Shown here one piece after another: positions 22,719 to 30,575 of a stretch of 34,505 nt of DNA; within the stretch, counting starts at the first letter, position 1, and each line of letters opens with the position of its first letter. The notes beneath the pieces were generated by a model. It saw only the letters and a program-made list of their open reading frames with translations, made no database searches and was not told the origin of the DNA. Source of the DNA: Lachnospiraceae bacterium (GTDB lineage: Bacteria > Bacillota > Clostridia > Lachnospirales > Lachnospiraceae). Made by a program: the position numbers and the translations under genes. The stretch covers positions 1 through 34,505 of the forward strand of contig JAFRZM010000027.1 of assembly GCA_017442585.1 (NCBI GenBank). The letters run 5' to 3'.

Positions 22719-23579
22719 TTAACCCTTAACACTACCGCTTGTAACGCCCTTAATGATGGACTTTGAAAGTATGAAGTATACAACTATTACAGGTAAAATC
22801 GCGAGTAATATGAACATGTATACCTTACCCATGTCGAACTTCGAATAATCTGCGCTTCGAAGTTGAGCAATCATTACAGGTACCGTCTTTTTGCCCGGTT
22901 TTGTAAGTAATATCGCCGGAAGGAAGTAATTGTTCCACGATGCCACAAATGAGAAAATCATCTGTACGGCTATCGCCGGCTTCATAATAGGTAAAACGAT
23001 ACGATTGAACGTTGCGAACTCGCCCGAGCCGTCGATTCTCGCAGCTTCAACTATCTCAAGCGGCATTGTTGCCTTAAGATACTGATGCATATAGAAGAAT
23101 ACTGCCGGTGCAGCGATCGAAGGTATTATAAGTACCCATAACTTGTTATCAAGATCAAGCTCTAACGCTATCTTAACGAAACCTGCCGCAGAAACCTGTG
23201 AAGGAATCATCATTACGGCTATGATAAACGTATATGCAAGTTTTTTAAGTTTGAAGTTATAAACGTAAATTCCGTATGCGGTAAGTGCACTGAAATATGT
23301 CGTTAAAGCCGATGAAAGGCCTGCAACTATTAAACTATTCAACATACCGCGCGGGATGTTTATGGAACTGTCGTGTACCGCATTATTCAAGTTATAGAAG
23401 AAATGTCCGCCCGGAATAAGGGTAAATCCTCGCTGCAACTGGCTGTTTGTTCTTGACGAGTTAACGAAGAGCATAATGAAGAAGAACAAACAAAGTGCGC
23501 AAAGGAAGATTATTACGGCATAGACAAATATTCTTAATATAAGAAGTTTTACAGCTGCTGCTTTATTCTTACTGTTCAT
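22719..23579 (-). CDS. Carbohydrate ABC transporter permease (MalG type)
   Basis: A 286-aa inner-membrane protein with six hydrophobic segments. The cytoplasmic coupling loop EIVEAARIDGSGEFATFNRI followed by VLPIMKP is the EAA motif that docks with the ATPase. With the other permease it forms the heterodimeric channel of a CUT1-type importer. The gene starts 12 bp after the upstream permease. Confidence 0.95.
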   Translation of the reverse strand: MNSKNKAAAVKLLILRIFVYAVIIFLCALCLFFFIMLFVNSSRTNSQLQRGFTLIPGGHFFYNLNNAVHDSSINIPRGMLNSLIVAGLSSALTTYFSALTAYGIYVYNFKLKKLAYTFIIAVMMIPSQVSAAGFVKIALELDLDNKLWVLIIPSIAAPAVFFYMHQYLKATMPLEIVEAARIDGSGEFATFNRIVLPIMKPAIAVQMIFSFVASWNNYFLPAILLTKPGKKTVPVMIAQLRSADYSKFDMGKVYMFILLAILPVIVVYFILSKSIIKGVTSGSVKG

Positions 23580-23591
23580 CTTGCCACCCCC

Positions 23592-24533
23592 TTAATCCTT
23601 ATCTCTGTCGATTGTCTTAAATACAATCACACTTAATACTGCAGTCAATATGAAAAGTACAACCGATATAGCACCTGCCATACCGAAATTCTTCGAAACA
23701 CCAAGGTAATTATTTAAGTACATTACCATAGTTTCTGATGTTCTGTTCGGCTGTCCGGTTCTATTCGATAAGATATTCGGAACATCGAACATCTGGAGAC
23801 CACCGATCATAGAAGTTATAAATGTATATATAAAGATCGGTTTTAAAAGCGGCATCGTAATGTTAAAGAATACTCTTAATCCCGATGCACCGTCGAGTCT
23901 CGCACTTTCGAAAAGGCTTTCGTCTATACTCTGAATACCTGCCATGAGAAGAATTGTCGTATTACCGAACCACATAAGGAAGTTAAGTAAGGCAACCAGC
24001 GTTCTCATTGATATCGTACAGAAGAAGAAATCAAATGCCTTATCGATTATTCCCATGCTTACAAAAAGCGAATTAATCGGTCCTACTGTAGAGAAAAGCG
24101 TGAAGAACAACATCGAAAATGCTGAAGCCATGATAAGGTTCGGCATGTAAATTACTGTCTTCATAATGCTTTGTCCCTTGATATTAAGTCTTGTACTTGT
24201 AAAGAATACCGCAAGCGCAAGAGCTATAACAAACTGTGGAACCGCACCCATAACCCACATGATTACGGTGTTACCGAAATACTTTAATATGTCAATGGTG
24301 CCTTCCGCTGTCGGCGTAAGAAGCGCCTTATAATTGTCAAATCCGATAAATTCCGGTCCAATCCATGTAAGACCGTCTCTAAAATACTTGAAAAAACTAT
24401 AATAAATTGTCAAAATCTGAGGATAAAAAGTAAAAACAGCATAAACCAGGAAAAATGGAAGAATGAAAATATATCCCCATTTAGCATAGCTTATCGATTT
24501 AGCTTTTGCCTCTTTGGTTGTTGTCGATTTCAT
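23592..24533 (-). CDS. Carbohydrate ABC transporter permease (MalF type)
   Basis: A 313-aa inner-membrane protein with about six transmembrane helices, the first near residues 19-40. The EAA loop reads ESLFESARLDGASGLRVFFN followed by ITMPLLKP. First of the two permease genes, after the solute-binding protein. A hairpin in the 90-bp gap upstream probably lowers its expression relative to the binding protein. Confidence 0.95.
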   Translation of the reverse strand: MKSTTTKEAKAKSISYAKWGYIFILPFFLVYAVFTFYPQILTIYYSFFKYFRDGLTWIGPEFIGFDNYKALLTPTAEGTIDILKYFGNTVIMWVMGAVPQFVIALALAVFFTSTRLNIKGQSIMKTVIYMPNLIMASAFSMLFFTLFSTVGPINSLFVSMGIIDKAFDFFFCTISMRTLVALLNFLMWFGNTTILLMAGIQSIDESLFESARLDGASGLRVFFNITMPLLKPIFIYTFITSMIGGLQMFDVPNILSNRTGQPNRTSETMVMYLNNYLGVSKNFGMAGAISVVLFILTAVLSVIVFKTIDRDKD

Positions 24534-24550
24534 AAAAAATACCTCTTATA

Positions 24551-24582
24551 GAAAAACTGTGGCAGGAACCCCCCGCCACAGT
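24551..24582 (-). terminator. Intercistronic hairpin (partial terminator)
   Basis: ACTGTGGC / GCCACAGT (24556-24582) is followed on the minus strand by TTTTTC. It sits between the binding-protein gene and the permeases. Such hairpins commonly let most transcripts end, or be stabilised, after the abundant binding protein. Confidence 0.65.
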
Positions 24583-24623
24583 CCTCTTGTAGTAAAGCGT
24601 ATTATATTATCTGTAACGTTTAC

Positions 24624-25943
24624 TTATTTATCTACGTTAACGTTCGGGAACTTTTCCTTGATGTACTTACGGAAGTTCTCAAGTGCCTGTTCCTTTGTAA
24701 CTGTACCCATTAAGTACTCGCGGAAGTACTGCTGGATACCTTCATTACAAGCCTGATCATACTGTGTATGATTTTCAAACTTGATGTTCTTTGCAAGTTC
24801 TACGAATAATGCTGTATCGTTCTGTCCACCAAGGAAAGCGTTTCCATAGTTAGGATCAGATGCAAACTTCTCGTTAACCTTCTTGTTATTAACGAACTGT
24901 AAATCCTTAGATACTAAGTTCTCGCAGATTTCTTCGTTGTTAAGGAATGCATTCATAACGCCTGCAACTTCTGCTTCGTTATCTGTGTATGTAGCTGCGA
25001 GCATCCATGTACCACCCCAGAAGTAAGCCTGTGGTCCTTCGATAAGACCCCAGTCACCACTACATGTATCCATTGCGTTAGGCATACAGAAGTTATAATA
25101 CCAAGCCGGTCCAAAGAAGCACATTGTCTTACCTGTATCTAACATCTGCTGTGACTTAGCTTCGCCCCATATATCACCGACAAGTGTGTACTCGTTCTGT
25201 GCGTAAAGCTCTGCCTGATCCATCCAGGCCTGGATAGAAGCATCGATCTGTAAGTTACCATCCTTGTCAACCCAAGGAGATGTTGTGTTGTTTGAGAATA
25301 CACGATAAGCTTCTGAATCAGAACCGATCATGTAATATCCCTTAGCCTTAGCTTCTGCAGCTACCGCATTGAACTTATCCCAAGAATTAAGCTTTTCCTG
25401 AACTTCATCAGGATCGTCTGTTCCAAGAACATCAAGTGCGATTGAACGACGATAAACAACACCTGCAGGGCAGCACTGGAATGAAACACCCTTAACTACA
25501 CCATTTGTATCAGATGCAGCGTCGATTGTGTACTGATAAGCGTTAGCAAAATCTGTAACACCAATGCTCTTAACATCCATTGTTAAATCAGACTGTGTAT
25601 ACTTTGCAATGTAATCAGCCTCTGCAAGGAACATATCAACTTTGTCTTCTGCTGATGCATCTTTGTTCTTAAGTAAAGCTGCATCCAAAGCATCCTGATA
25701 TGCTGAACCTTCGTTAGGAACGATTGTCCAAACAACCTTAGCATCGCCTACGTAATACTCACCGTCATCATGCTTCTCAGCATAATACTTCTCGAAGAAT
25801 CCCTTAAACTCTTCATTCCAAGCCATGATGTGGAATGTCTTTCCACCCTGCTCAACCTTTTCTTCCTTGCCGCAACCAACGAATACCATTGAAAGGATCA
25901 TTGTCGCAACGAGTAAACCGCTCATTAACTTTTTCATTTTCAT
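24624..25943 (-). CDS. Sugar ABC transporter solute-binding lipoprotein
   Basis: A 439-aa extracellular lipoprotein, family 1 solute-binding protein. The signal peptide MKMKKLMSGLLVATMILSMV ends at a lipobox FVGC, so the mature protein starts at the Cys and is lipid-anchored. The remainder has the alternating alpha/beta layout and many Trp/Tyr residues typical of sugar binding. The start at 25943 has AGGAGG 8 nt upstream; a longer frame would start within the ribosome site. First gene of the operon. Cellobiose or longer beta-glucan oligomers are the likely ligands from the divergent phosphorylase. Confidence 0.94.
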   Translation of the reverse strand: MKMKKLMSGLLVATMILSMVFVGCGKEEKVEQGGKTFHIMAWNEEFKGFFEKYYAEKHDDGEYYVGDAKVVWTIVPNEGSAYQDALDAALLKNKDASAEDKVDMFLAEADYIAKYTQSDLTMDVKSIGVTDFANAYQYTIDAASDTNGVVKGVSFQCCPAGVVYRRSIALDVLGTDDPDEVQEKLNSWDKFNAVAAEAKAKGYYMIGSDSEAYRVFSNNTTSPWVDKDGNLQIDASIQAWMDQAELYAQNEYTLVGDIWGEAKSQQMLDTGKTMCFFGPAWYYNFCMPNAMDTCSGDWGLIEGPQAYFWGGTWMLAATYTDNEAEVAGVMNAFLNNEEICENLVSKDLQFVNNKKVNEKFASDPNYGNAFLGGQNDTALFVELAKNIKFENHTQYDQACNEGIQQYFREYLMGTVTKEQALENFRKYIKEKFPNVNVDK

Positions 25944-26001
25944 ACTTATCGCTCCTCCTGCATACATTTTGAAAATTGTTTTGTTTAAACGAAATAGCCC
26001 G

Positions 26002-26050
26002 TAAACGTTTTCGTTAATTCGGTTATACTACACAAAAGATTGTTTGTCAA
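26002..26050 (-). promoter_or_regulatory. Promoter and LacI-type operator of the transporter operon
   Basis: On the minus strand TTGACA (26045-26050) and TATAAC (26022-26027) are 17 bp apart. Just downstream is TAAACGTTTTCGTTAA (26002-26017, plus-strand reading) with the dyad AACG-N4-CGTT, a LacI-family operator pattern. A related half-site (TAAACGAAA) lies at 25986-25994. Binding there would block transcription initiation. Confidence 0.85.
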
Positions 26051-26125
26051 GCAACTTTATAACAATAATTTTCCACAAAATTCGGCTTGCATTTTGTATC
26101 TACATATTGTATGCTTAGAACAAAT

Positions 26126-26147
26126 TATACTTAATCGTTTTCGTGAA
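26126..26147 (+). promoter_or_regulatory. -10 box and LacI-type operator of the cellobiose phosphorylase gene
   Basis: TATACT (26126-26131) is directly followed by TAATCGTTTTCGTGAA (26132-26147), which matches the operator of the divergent operon at 14 of 16 positions. No good -35 hexamer is present at 16-18 bp, so the basal promoter may be weak. Confidence 0.75.
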
Positions 26148-26161
26148 GGAGGCATTCTGTT

Positions 26162-28591
26162 ATGAAATTCGGGCATTTTGATGACCCTAATAAAGAATAC
26201 GTAATAGAAAGATACGACACTCCACTCCCGTGGATCAACTATCTTGGCAGTGACGAATTCTTTACTCTTCTATCGAATACGGCAGGCGGTTATTCATTTT
26301 ATAAGGACGCAAAGTTAAGACGCATTACGCGTTATCGCTACAATAACCTGCCGCTTGATTCCGACGGCTTCCACATGTATATAAAGGATGGCGACGACAT
26401 CTGGAACCCGGGCTGGCAGCCTGTAAAGGCCAAACTTGATTCTTACGAATGTCGCCACGGTCTTGGATATACGGTAATAAAAGGATCTCGTAACGGCGTG
26501 TCCGCGTCGCAGGAGATGTACGTACCAAAAGGTGACAACATCTTACTTACACGTGTGACAATTAAAAATGATACTTCCGAGGAAAAAGCTCTTAAACTAT
26601 TTTCCTTCATAGAATTTTGTCTTTGGGATGCGACCGATGATTCGACGAACTTCCAGAGAAATTATTCGACCGGAGAAGTCGAAGTGGAAGGTTCGTTCAT
26701 ATATCATAAGACAGAGTTTAGAGAGCGCCGTAATCATTACGCAGTATTCTATGCAAACTGCGATGTTGTGGGATTTGATACGACTCGCGAAGGCTTCATG
26801 GGCACATATGGAACACCCGCAGAACCTATAGCCGTCATGGCAGGACACTGCAGAAATACTATAGCTCACGGCTGGCAGCCTATCGGTGCACATGAGATTG
26901 ACGTTAACTTAAAGCCTAATGAGTCCCGTTCTGTTATTTTCGGTCTCGCATATGTAGAAGTTCCGGAAGATGAAAAGTTCATCGCACCGGATGTAATCAA
27001 CAAGAAACCGGCAATGGAATTAACAGGTCGTTACTTAACAAATGATGATTTTGATAACGGTTTAAAGAAGCTTAAAGACTTTTGGGATGAGCTTTTGCTT
27101 AATTTCAAAGTCAACACAGAAAACGATAAGCTTAACCGTATGATAAACGTCTGGAATGCTTACCAGTGTATGGTAACTTTCAATATGTCACGTTCCGCTT
27201 CTTACTTTGAATCGGGCATCGGACGTGGCATGGGCTTTAGAGATTCCTGTCAGGACTTACTTGGATTCGTTCATATGATTCCGTCTAAAGCACGTGAACG
27301 TATCCTTGATATCGCAGCAACCCAGAAGCCTGACGGCGGCGCTTATCATCAGTACCAGCCTTTAACAAAGAAGGGCAATTCCGACATCGGAGGCGGCTTT
27401 AACGATGATCCGTTATGGCTTATCGCTGCAGTTTCCGCATATCTTAAGGAAACAGGCGACTTTGATATTTTAAATGAAATCGTTGATTTCGATAACGACT
27501 CATCGCTTGCAAAACCACTTCTTATTCACTTAAGAAGAAGTTTTGAATATATTACCAATAACTTAGGTCCTCACAAACTTCCTTTAATAGGTCGTGCAGA
27601 CTGGAACGATTGCTTAAACCTCAACTGCTTCTCAAAGCATCCGGGCGAATCTTTCCAGATTACGGGACCTTCCGAAGGACCTGTTGCGGAATCCGTATTT
27701 ATCGCAGGAATGTTTGTCAAGTACGGTAGCGAATATGCAGCCATACTTAAGCATATAGGACTTGATAAAGAGGCTTTGGAAGCTGAAAAAACTGTTAAAG
27801 CAATGAATGATGCTGTTATCGAATCCGGCTGGGACGGTGAATGGTTCTTACGTGCATATGATGCATTCGGAGAAAAGGTTGGATCTTCTACTTGTGATGA
27901 AGGCCAGATCTTCATTGAGCCACAGGGTATGTGTATCATGGCAGGTATCGGTGTAGATAACGGATATGCCGAGCGTGCATTAAAGTCTGTTGAAGAGCGA
28001 CTTGATACGAAGTACGGTATAGTTCTTCTTAATCCGCCGTACACTTCATATAAGCTTAATCTTGGTGAGATAAGTTCTTATCCGCCGGGATATAAAGAGA
28101 ATGCCGGAATCTTCTGCCACAATAATCCTTGGATTATTTTCGCAGAGACGGTTTTGGGACACGGTAATCGTGCGATGGAACTTTACAAAAAAACCTGTCC
28201 TGCTTTCCTCGAAGAGATTTCGGAGATTCATAAGACAGAACCTTATGTATATTGCCAGATGGTTGCAGGTAAGGATGCACCGTCATTCGGTGAAGGCAAA
28301 AACTCCTGGCTTACAGGTACCGCTGCCTGGACATTTGCAACGCTTTCTCAGGCGATACTCGGTATCAAGCCTGAATATGATGGATTACTTATAGATCCTT
28401 GCATTCCATCAGATATGAAGGAATTTACTATTGACCGTAAATACAGAGACTGTGTATATCACATCAAGGTCTCAAATCCTTCAGGGGTTGAAAAGGGTGT
28501 GAGAAATATTTTGATAAATGGAGTTGAGGCACCGATTGAGCCTATCGCTCCAAACGGAAAAGAAATGAATGTTGAAATAATCATGGGATAG
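26162..28591 (+). CDS. cbp: Cellobiose phosphorylase (GH94)
   Basis: An 809-aa cytosolic enzyme that would convert cellobiose plus phosphate to alpha-glucose-1-phosphate and glucose, saving ATP. The whole sequence follows clostridial cellobiose phosphorylases from [15 protein letters not shown] and [10 protein letters not shown] to the final VEIIMG. The N-terminal beta-sandwich spans about 1-290; the (alpha/alpha)6 barrel about 330-720. RADWNDCLN at 478-486 contains the general acid Asp. The conserved [20 protein letters not shown] and GTAAWTF segments line the active site and phosphate site. No signal peptide. Length matches the usual ~810. AGGAGG lies upstream of the ATG, and the gene is divergent from the transporter with a shared operator type. 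Confidence 0.96.
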   Translation: MKFGHFDDPNKEYVIERYDTPLPWINYLGSDEFFTLLSNTAGGYSFYKDAKLRRITRYRYNNLPLDSDGFHMYIKDGDDIWNPGWQPVKAKLDSYECRHGLGYTVIKGSRNGVSASQEMYVPKGDNILLTRVTIKNDTSEEKALKLFSFIEFCLWDATDDSTNFQRNYSTGEVEVEGSFIYHKTEFRERRNHYAVFYANCDVVGFDTTREGFMGTYGTPAEPIAVMAGHCRNTIAHGWQPIGAHEIDVNLKPNESRSVIFGLAYVEVPEDEKFIAPDVINKKPAMELTGRYLTNDDFDNGLKKLKDFWDELLLNFKVNTENDKLNRMINVWNAYQCMVTFNMSRSASYFESGIGRGMGFRDSCQDLLGFVHMIPSKARERILDIAATQKPDGGAYHQYQPLTKKGNSDIGGGFNDDPLWLIAAVSAYLKETGDFDILNEIVDFDNDSSLAKPLLIHLRRSFEYITNNLGPHKLPLIGRADWNDCLNLNCFSKHPGESFQITGPSEGPVAESVFIAGMFVKYGSEYAAILKHIGLDKEALEAEKTVKAMNDAVIESGWDGEWFLRAYDAFGEKVGSSTCDEGQIFIEPQGMCIMAGIGVDNGYAERALKSVEERLDTKYGIVLLNPPYTSYKLNLGEISSYPPGYKENAGIFCHNNPWIIFAETVLGHGNRAMELYKKTCPAFLEEISEIHKTEPYVYCQMVAGKDAPSFGEGKNSWLTGTAAWTFATLSQAILGIKPEYDGLLIDPCIPSDMKEFTIDRKYRDCVYHIKVSNPSGVEKGVRNILINGVEAPIEPIAPNGKEMNVEIIMG

Positions 28592-28620
28592 CCTTCAATT
28601 TTTCCTCTACAATCCATAGA

Positions 28621-28655
28621 AATACGAGTCGGTTTTGTCCGGCTCGTATTTTTGT
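28621..28655 (+). terminator. Terminator of cellobiose phosphorylase gene
   Basis: AATACGAGTCGG / CCGGCTCGTATT with loop TTTTGT and one mismatch, followed by TTTTTG. It lies between converging genes and may also stop GH5 transcripts on the minus strand. Confidence 0.88.
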
Positions 28656-28661
28656 TATTGC

Positions 28662-29690
28662 CTATTTATTTGTCTTAAGAATTTCTTCTCTGATTCTGTC
28701 CATTCTTTCATCGGTGAATCCAAAATCCATCTCTCTGTAACTCCAGAGTGCACGACCGATACCATATTTATTTAATGTGGTATGGATATCCGTGTACCAC
28801 CTTAATGTGCTATCGATATCGGCTTTATCTATAACTCCGTACTCTCCGCAGTATAACGGAAGGTTGAACTTTTCTGCTGTTTCTATAGCGGATTTAAAGA
28901 TGTATTCGAAAAACTTCGTATCTATTATTTCGTCTTCATTAAAGCCTTCAAACATTACGGAATTACCGTAGATTTCTTGGCTTTTTGTTTTTAAGAATCC
29001 ATACTTTACAGGGTATTCCGTTACAAAATCGGACGGCATTGTCTTTTGCCAGTATGCTCGCTGATGCGTGAAAAGCTGTGGATCATAGCAATGAAAACTA
29101 AGTACTATATTTTCATCAAAAGGTCCCTCTAAATCCTTAACCGTCCATACTGAATTATACCAGTAGCTGCCGATTAATATCTTTATCGTTGGGAGCTTTT
29201 CCCTAATTCTTCTTATGGCTTCTTTATAGATTTTAATCCAAGACGGAAGGTATTCTTCTTCTGTAACTTCATTTAAGAGTTCAAACATGACGAAGTCTTC
29301 GTATTTCCCAAAGCGATCTGCCATCTCATCCCAGAATTTATAGAAGATATCCTGGTATTTCTCAGAAGTGAAAAATCCAGACTCACCTTCGCCTTCATCA
29401 AACGAATAACCAAGTGTCTTATGAAGGTCTAAAACTATATGAAGACCGTATTTTTTGCACCAAAGGATTACTTTCCCGATGCGGTTAAAGCCGTCTTCTA
29501 TTAACGTTCCATCAGATTTTATTACGATATTATAATCTATCGGGAGGCGCACATGATCAAAGCCCCAGGATTTTATTTTTTCAATGTCTTCTTCTTTTAT
29601 AAAATTATCAAGACGGTCAAGTGAGTAATCACACTGCGAATACCAGCCGCCAAGATTTACTCCATGCTTAAAGCCTTTTAATTCTTTCAT
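28662..29690 (-). CDS. Intracellular GH5 glycoside hydrolase (CelC-like endo-beta-glucanase/cellodextrinase)
   Basis: A 342-aa TIM-barrel hydrolase without signal peptide, closely resembling Clostridium thermocellum CelC in length and motifs. GVNLGGW (10-16) opens the barrel, HVRLPIDY follows, the acid/base Glu141 is in FELLNEV, and the nucleophile Glu283 is in LYCGEYGV. HCYDPQLFTHQ (200-210) lies between them. The lack of export signal implies that it trims imported cello- or mixed-linkage beta-glucan oligosaccharides, delivering cellobiose to the adjacent phosphorylase; mannan is a less likely substrate. GGAGG lies 7 nt before the ATG. No clear own promoter; the leader holds long hairpins. 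Confidence 0.93.
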   Translation of the reverse strand: MKELKGFKHGVNLGGWYSQCDYSLDRLDNFIKEEDIEKIKSWGFDHVRLPIDYNIVIKSDGTLIEDGFNRIGKVILWCKKYGLHIVLDLHKTLGYSFDEGEGESGFFTSEKYQDIFYKFWDEMADRFGKYEDFVMFELLNEVTEEEYLPSWIKIYKEAIRRIREKLPTIKILIGSYWYNSVWTVKDLEGPFDENIVLSFHCYDPQLFTHQRAYWQKTMPSDFVTEYPVKYGFLKTKSQEIYGNSVMFEGFNEDEIIDTKFFEYIFKSAIETAEKFNLPLYCGEYGVIDKADIDSTLRWYTDIHTTLNKYGIGRALWSYREMDFGFTDERMDRIREEILKTNK

Positions 29691-29708
29691 GCTTTTACCT
29701 CCGATAAT

Positions 29709-29804
29709 CGAGTAGGAGTCGGTTTCACCGATCCTACTCGTGTCGCGTTAGCCGTCAAATGCCTGCTCATGCAAGCAGTGCAGTCGCTTGACGGCTTTAT
29801 CGCG
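29709..29804. repeat. Nested palindromes in the GH5 leader
   Basis: Hairpin 1 is CGAGTAGGA-G-TCGGT-TTC-ACCGA-TCCTACTCG (29709-29740). Hairpin 2 has outer arms CGCG (29744-29747 and 29801-29804), middle arms GCCGTCAA / TTGACGGC (29751-29758 and 29788-29795) and inner arms TGCCTGCT / AGCAGTGCA with a bulge. There is no U-tract after either. The layout (short AGGA-type hairpin, then a CG-rich nested hairpin) resembles the inter-tRNA spacer repeats. Confidence 0.75.
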
Positions 29805-29851
29805 CAAAATATATCCCAAAGTTACAGTAATGATACCATAACTTTGGGATA
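29805..29851 (-). terminator. Probable terminator after pduL
   Basis: TATCCCAAAGTTA / TAACTTTGGGATA (13 bp, 29812-29824 and 29839-29851) has a 14-nt loop and is followed on the minus strand by TATTTTG. The U-tract is imperfect, so some read-through to the GH5 gene is possible. Confidence 0.6.
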
Positions 29852-29884
29852 ATAAGCAAACTAATATCTAATTAAAAGTTATAA

Positions 29885-30463
29885 TTACTTTCTAACGATA
29901 CCTGTAACGTCGCCTGAAATGTTACCTGCGTTAGCTTCATCTGTATCGATGTGCATAGCAAGTGCATAGCTATCTGATACACGTACAACTACGTCGCCGA
30001 ATGTAAGCTTACGTCCGTCGCAGTTTGTCTCTACAGATACAACGTCCTTATCCTTAACGCCGAATTCTTCAGCATCCTTTGTTGTCATATGGATGTGGCG
30101 CTTAGCAACGATAACACCCTTATCAAGTGTAAGCTCGCCGAACTCTGTCTTTAATGTAACTCCAGGTGTTCCTTCGATGTCGCCCGACTCACGTACCGGA
30201 ACGTCCTTAAGACCGATTGACATGCAGTCTGTCTTTGAAAGCTCTACCTGAGCAGCCTTTCTTGCAGGTCCTAAGATAGAAACACGCTCTAAACTTCTCT
30301 TTGGTCCAACTACTGTTACACGCTCTTCTGATGCGTACTGACCAGGCTGTGAAAGCTCTTTCTTAACTGTGAGCTGATGTCCCTTACCGAATAATACTTC
30401 GATCTGTTCCTGTGTTAAATGAATATGTCTTGCAGAAACTTCTACCATTACTTCGTTCTTCAT
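29885..30463 (-). CDS. pduL: Phosphate propanoyltransferase (PduL-type phosphotransacylase)
   Basis: A 192-aa enzyme that transfers an acyl group between coenzyme A and phosphate (propionyl-CoA or acetyl-CoA to the acyl phosphate). Two PduL repeats are visible, each with a zinc-binding HIH: His13/His15 (SARHIHLT) and His123/His125 (AKRHIHMT); MHIDTDEAN near 170 is the conserved end. There is no N-terminal microcompartment-targeting helix and no shell gene nearby, so it is probably a cytosolic phosphotransacetylase for acetate formation. It is transcribed alone. AAGGA lies upstream of the ATG. Confidence 0.95.
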   Translation of the reverse strand: MKNEVMVEVSARHIHLTQEQIEVLFGKGHQLTVKKELSQPGQYASEERVTVVGPKRSLERVSILGPARKAAQVELSKTDCMSIGLKDVPVRESGDIEGTPGVTLKTEFGELTLDKGVIVAKRHIHMTTKDAEEFGVKDKDVVSVETNCDGRKLTFGDVVVRVSDSYALAMHIDTDEANAGNISGDVTGIVRK

Positions 30464-30518
30464 TTTATATCATCCTTTTCCTTTAAATAATCGGGTTTTA
30501 AAAACCGCCTACCAAATA

Positions 30519-30547
30519 ATAATACAACGAAGAAGGGTTTCTTTCAA
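30519..30547 (-). promoter_or_regulatory. Promoter of pduL
   Basis: On the minus strand TTGAAA (30542-30547) and TATTAT (30519-30524) are 17 bp apart. The leader contains CGGTTTTTAAAACCCG, a small near-palindrome. Confidence 0.75.
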
Positions 30548-30575
30548 GTAGATTAAAAGATTAAATGCAATTATT

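Noticed and set aside
29709-29804. Riboswitch ahead of the GH5 gene
   Set aside because: I recognise no known aptamer core; the structure is better described as nested palindromes.
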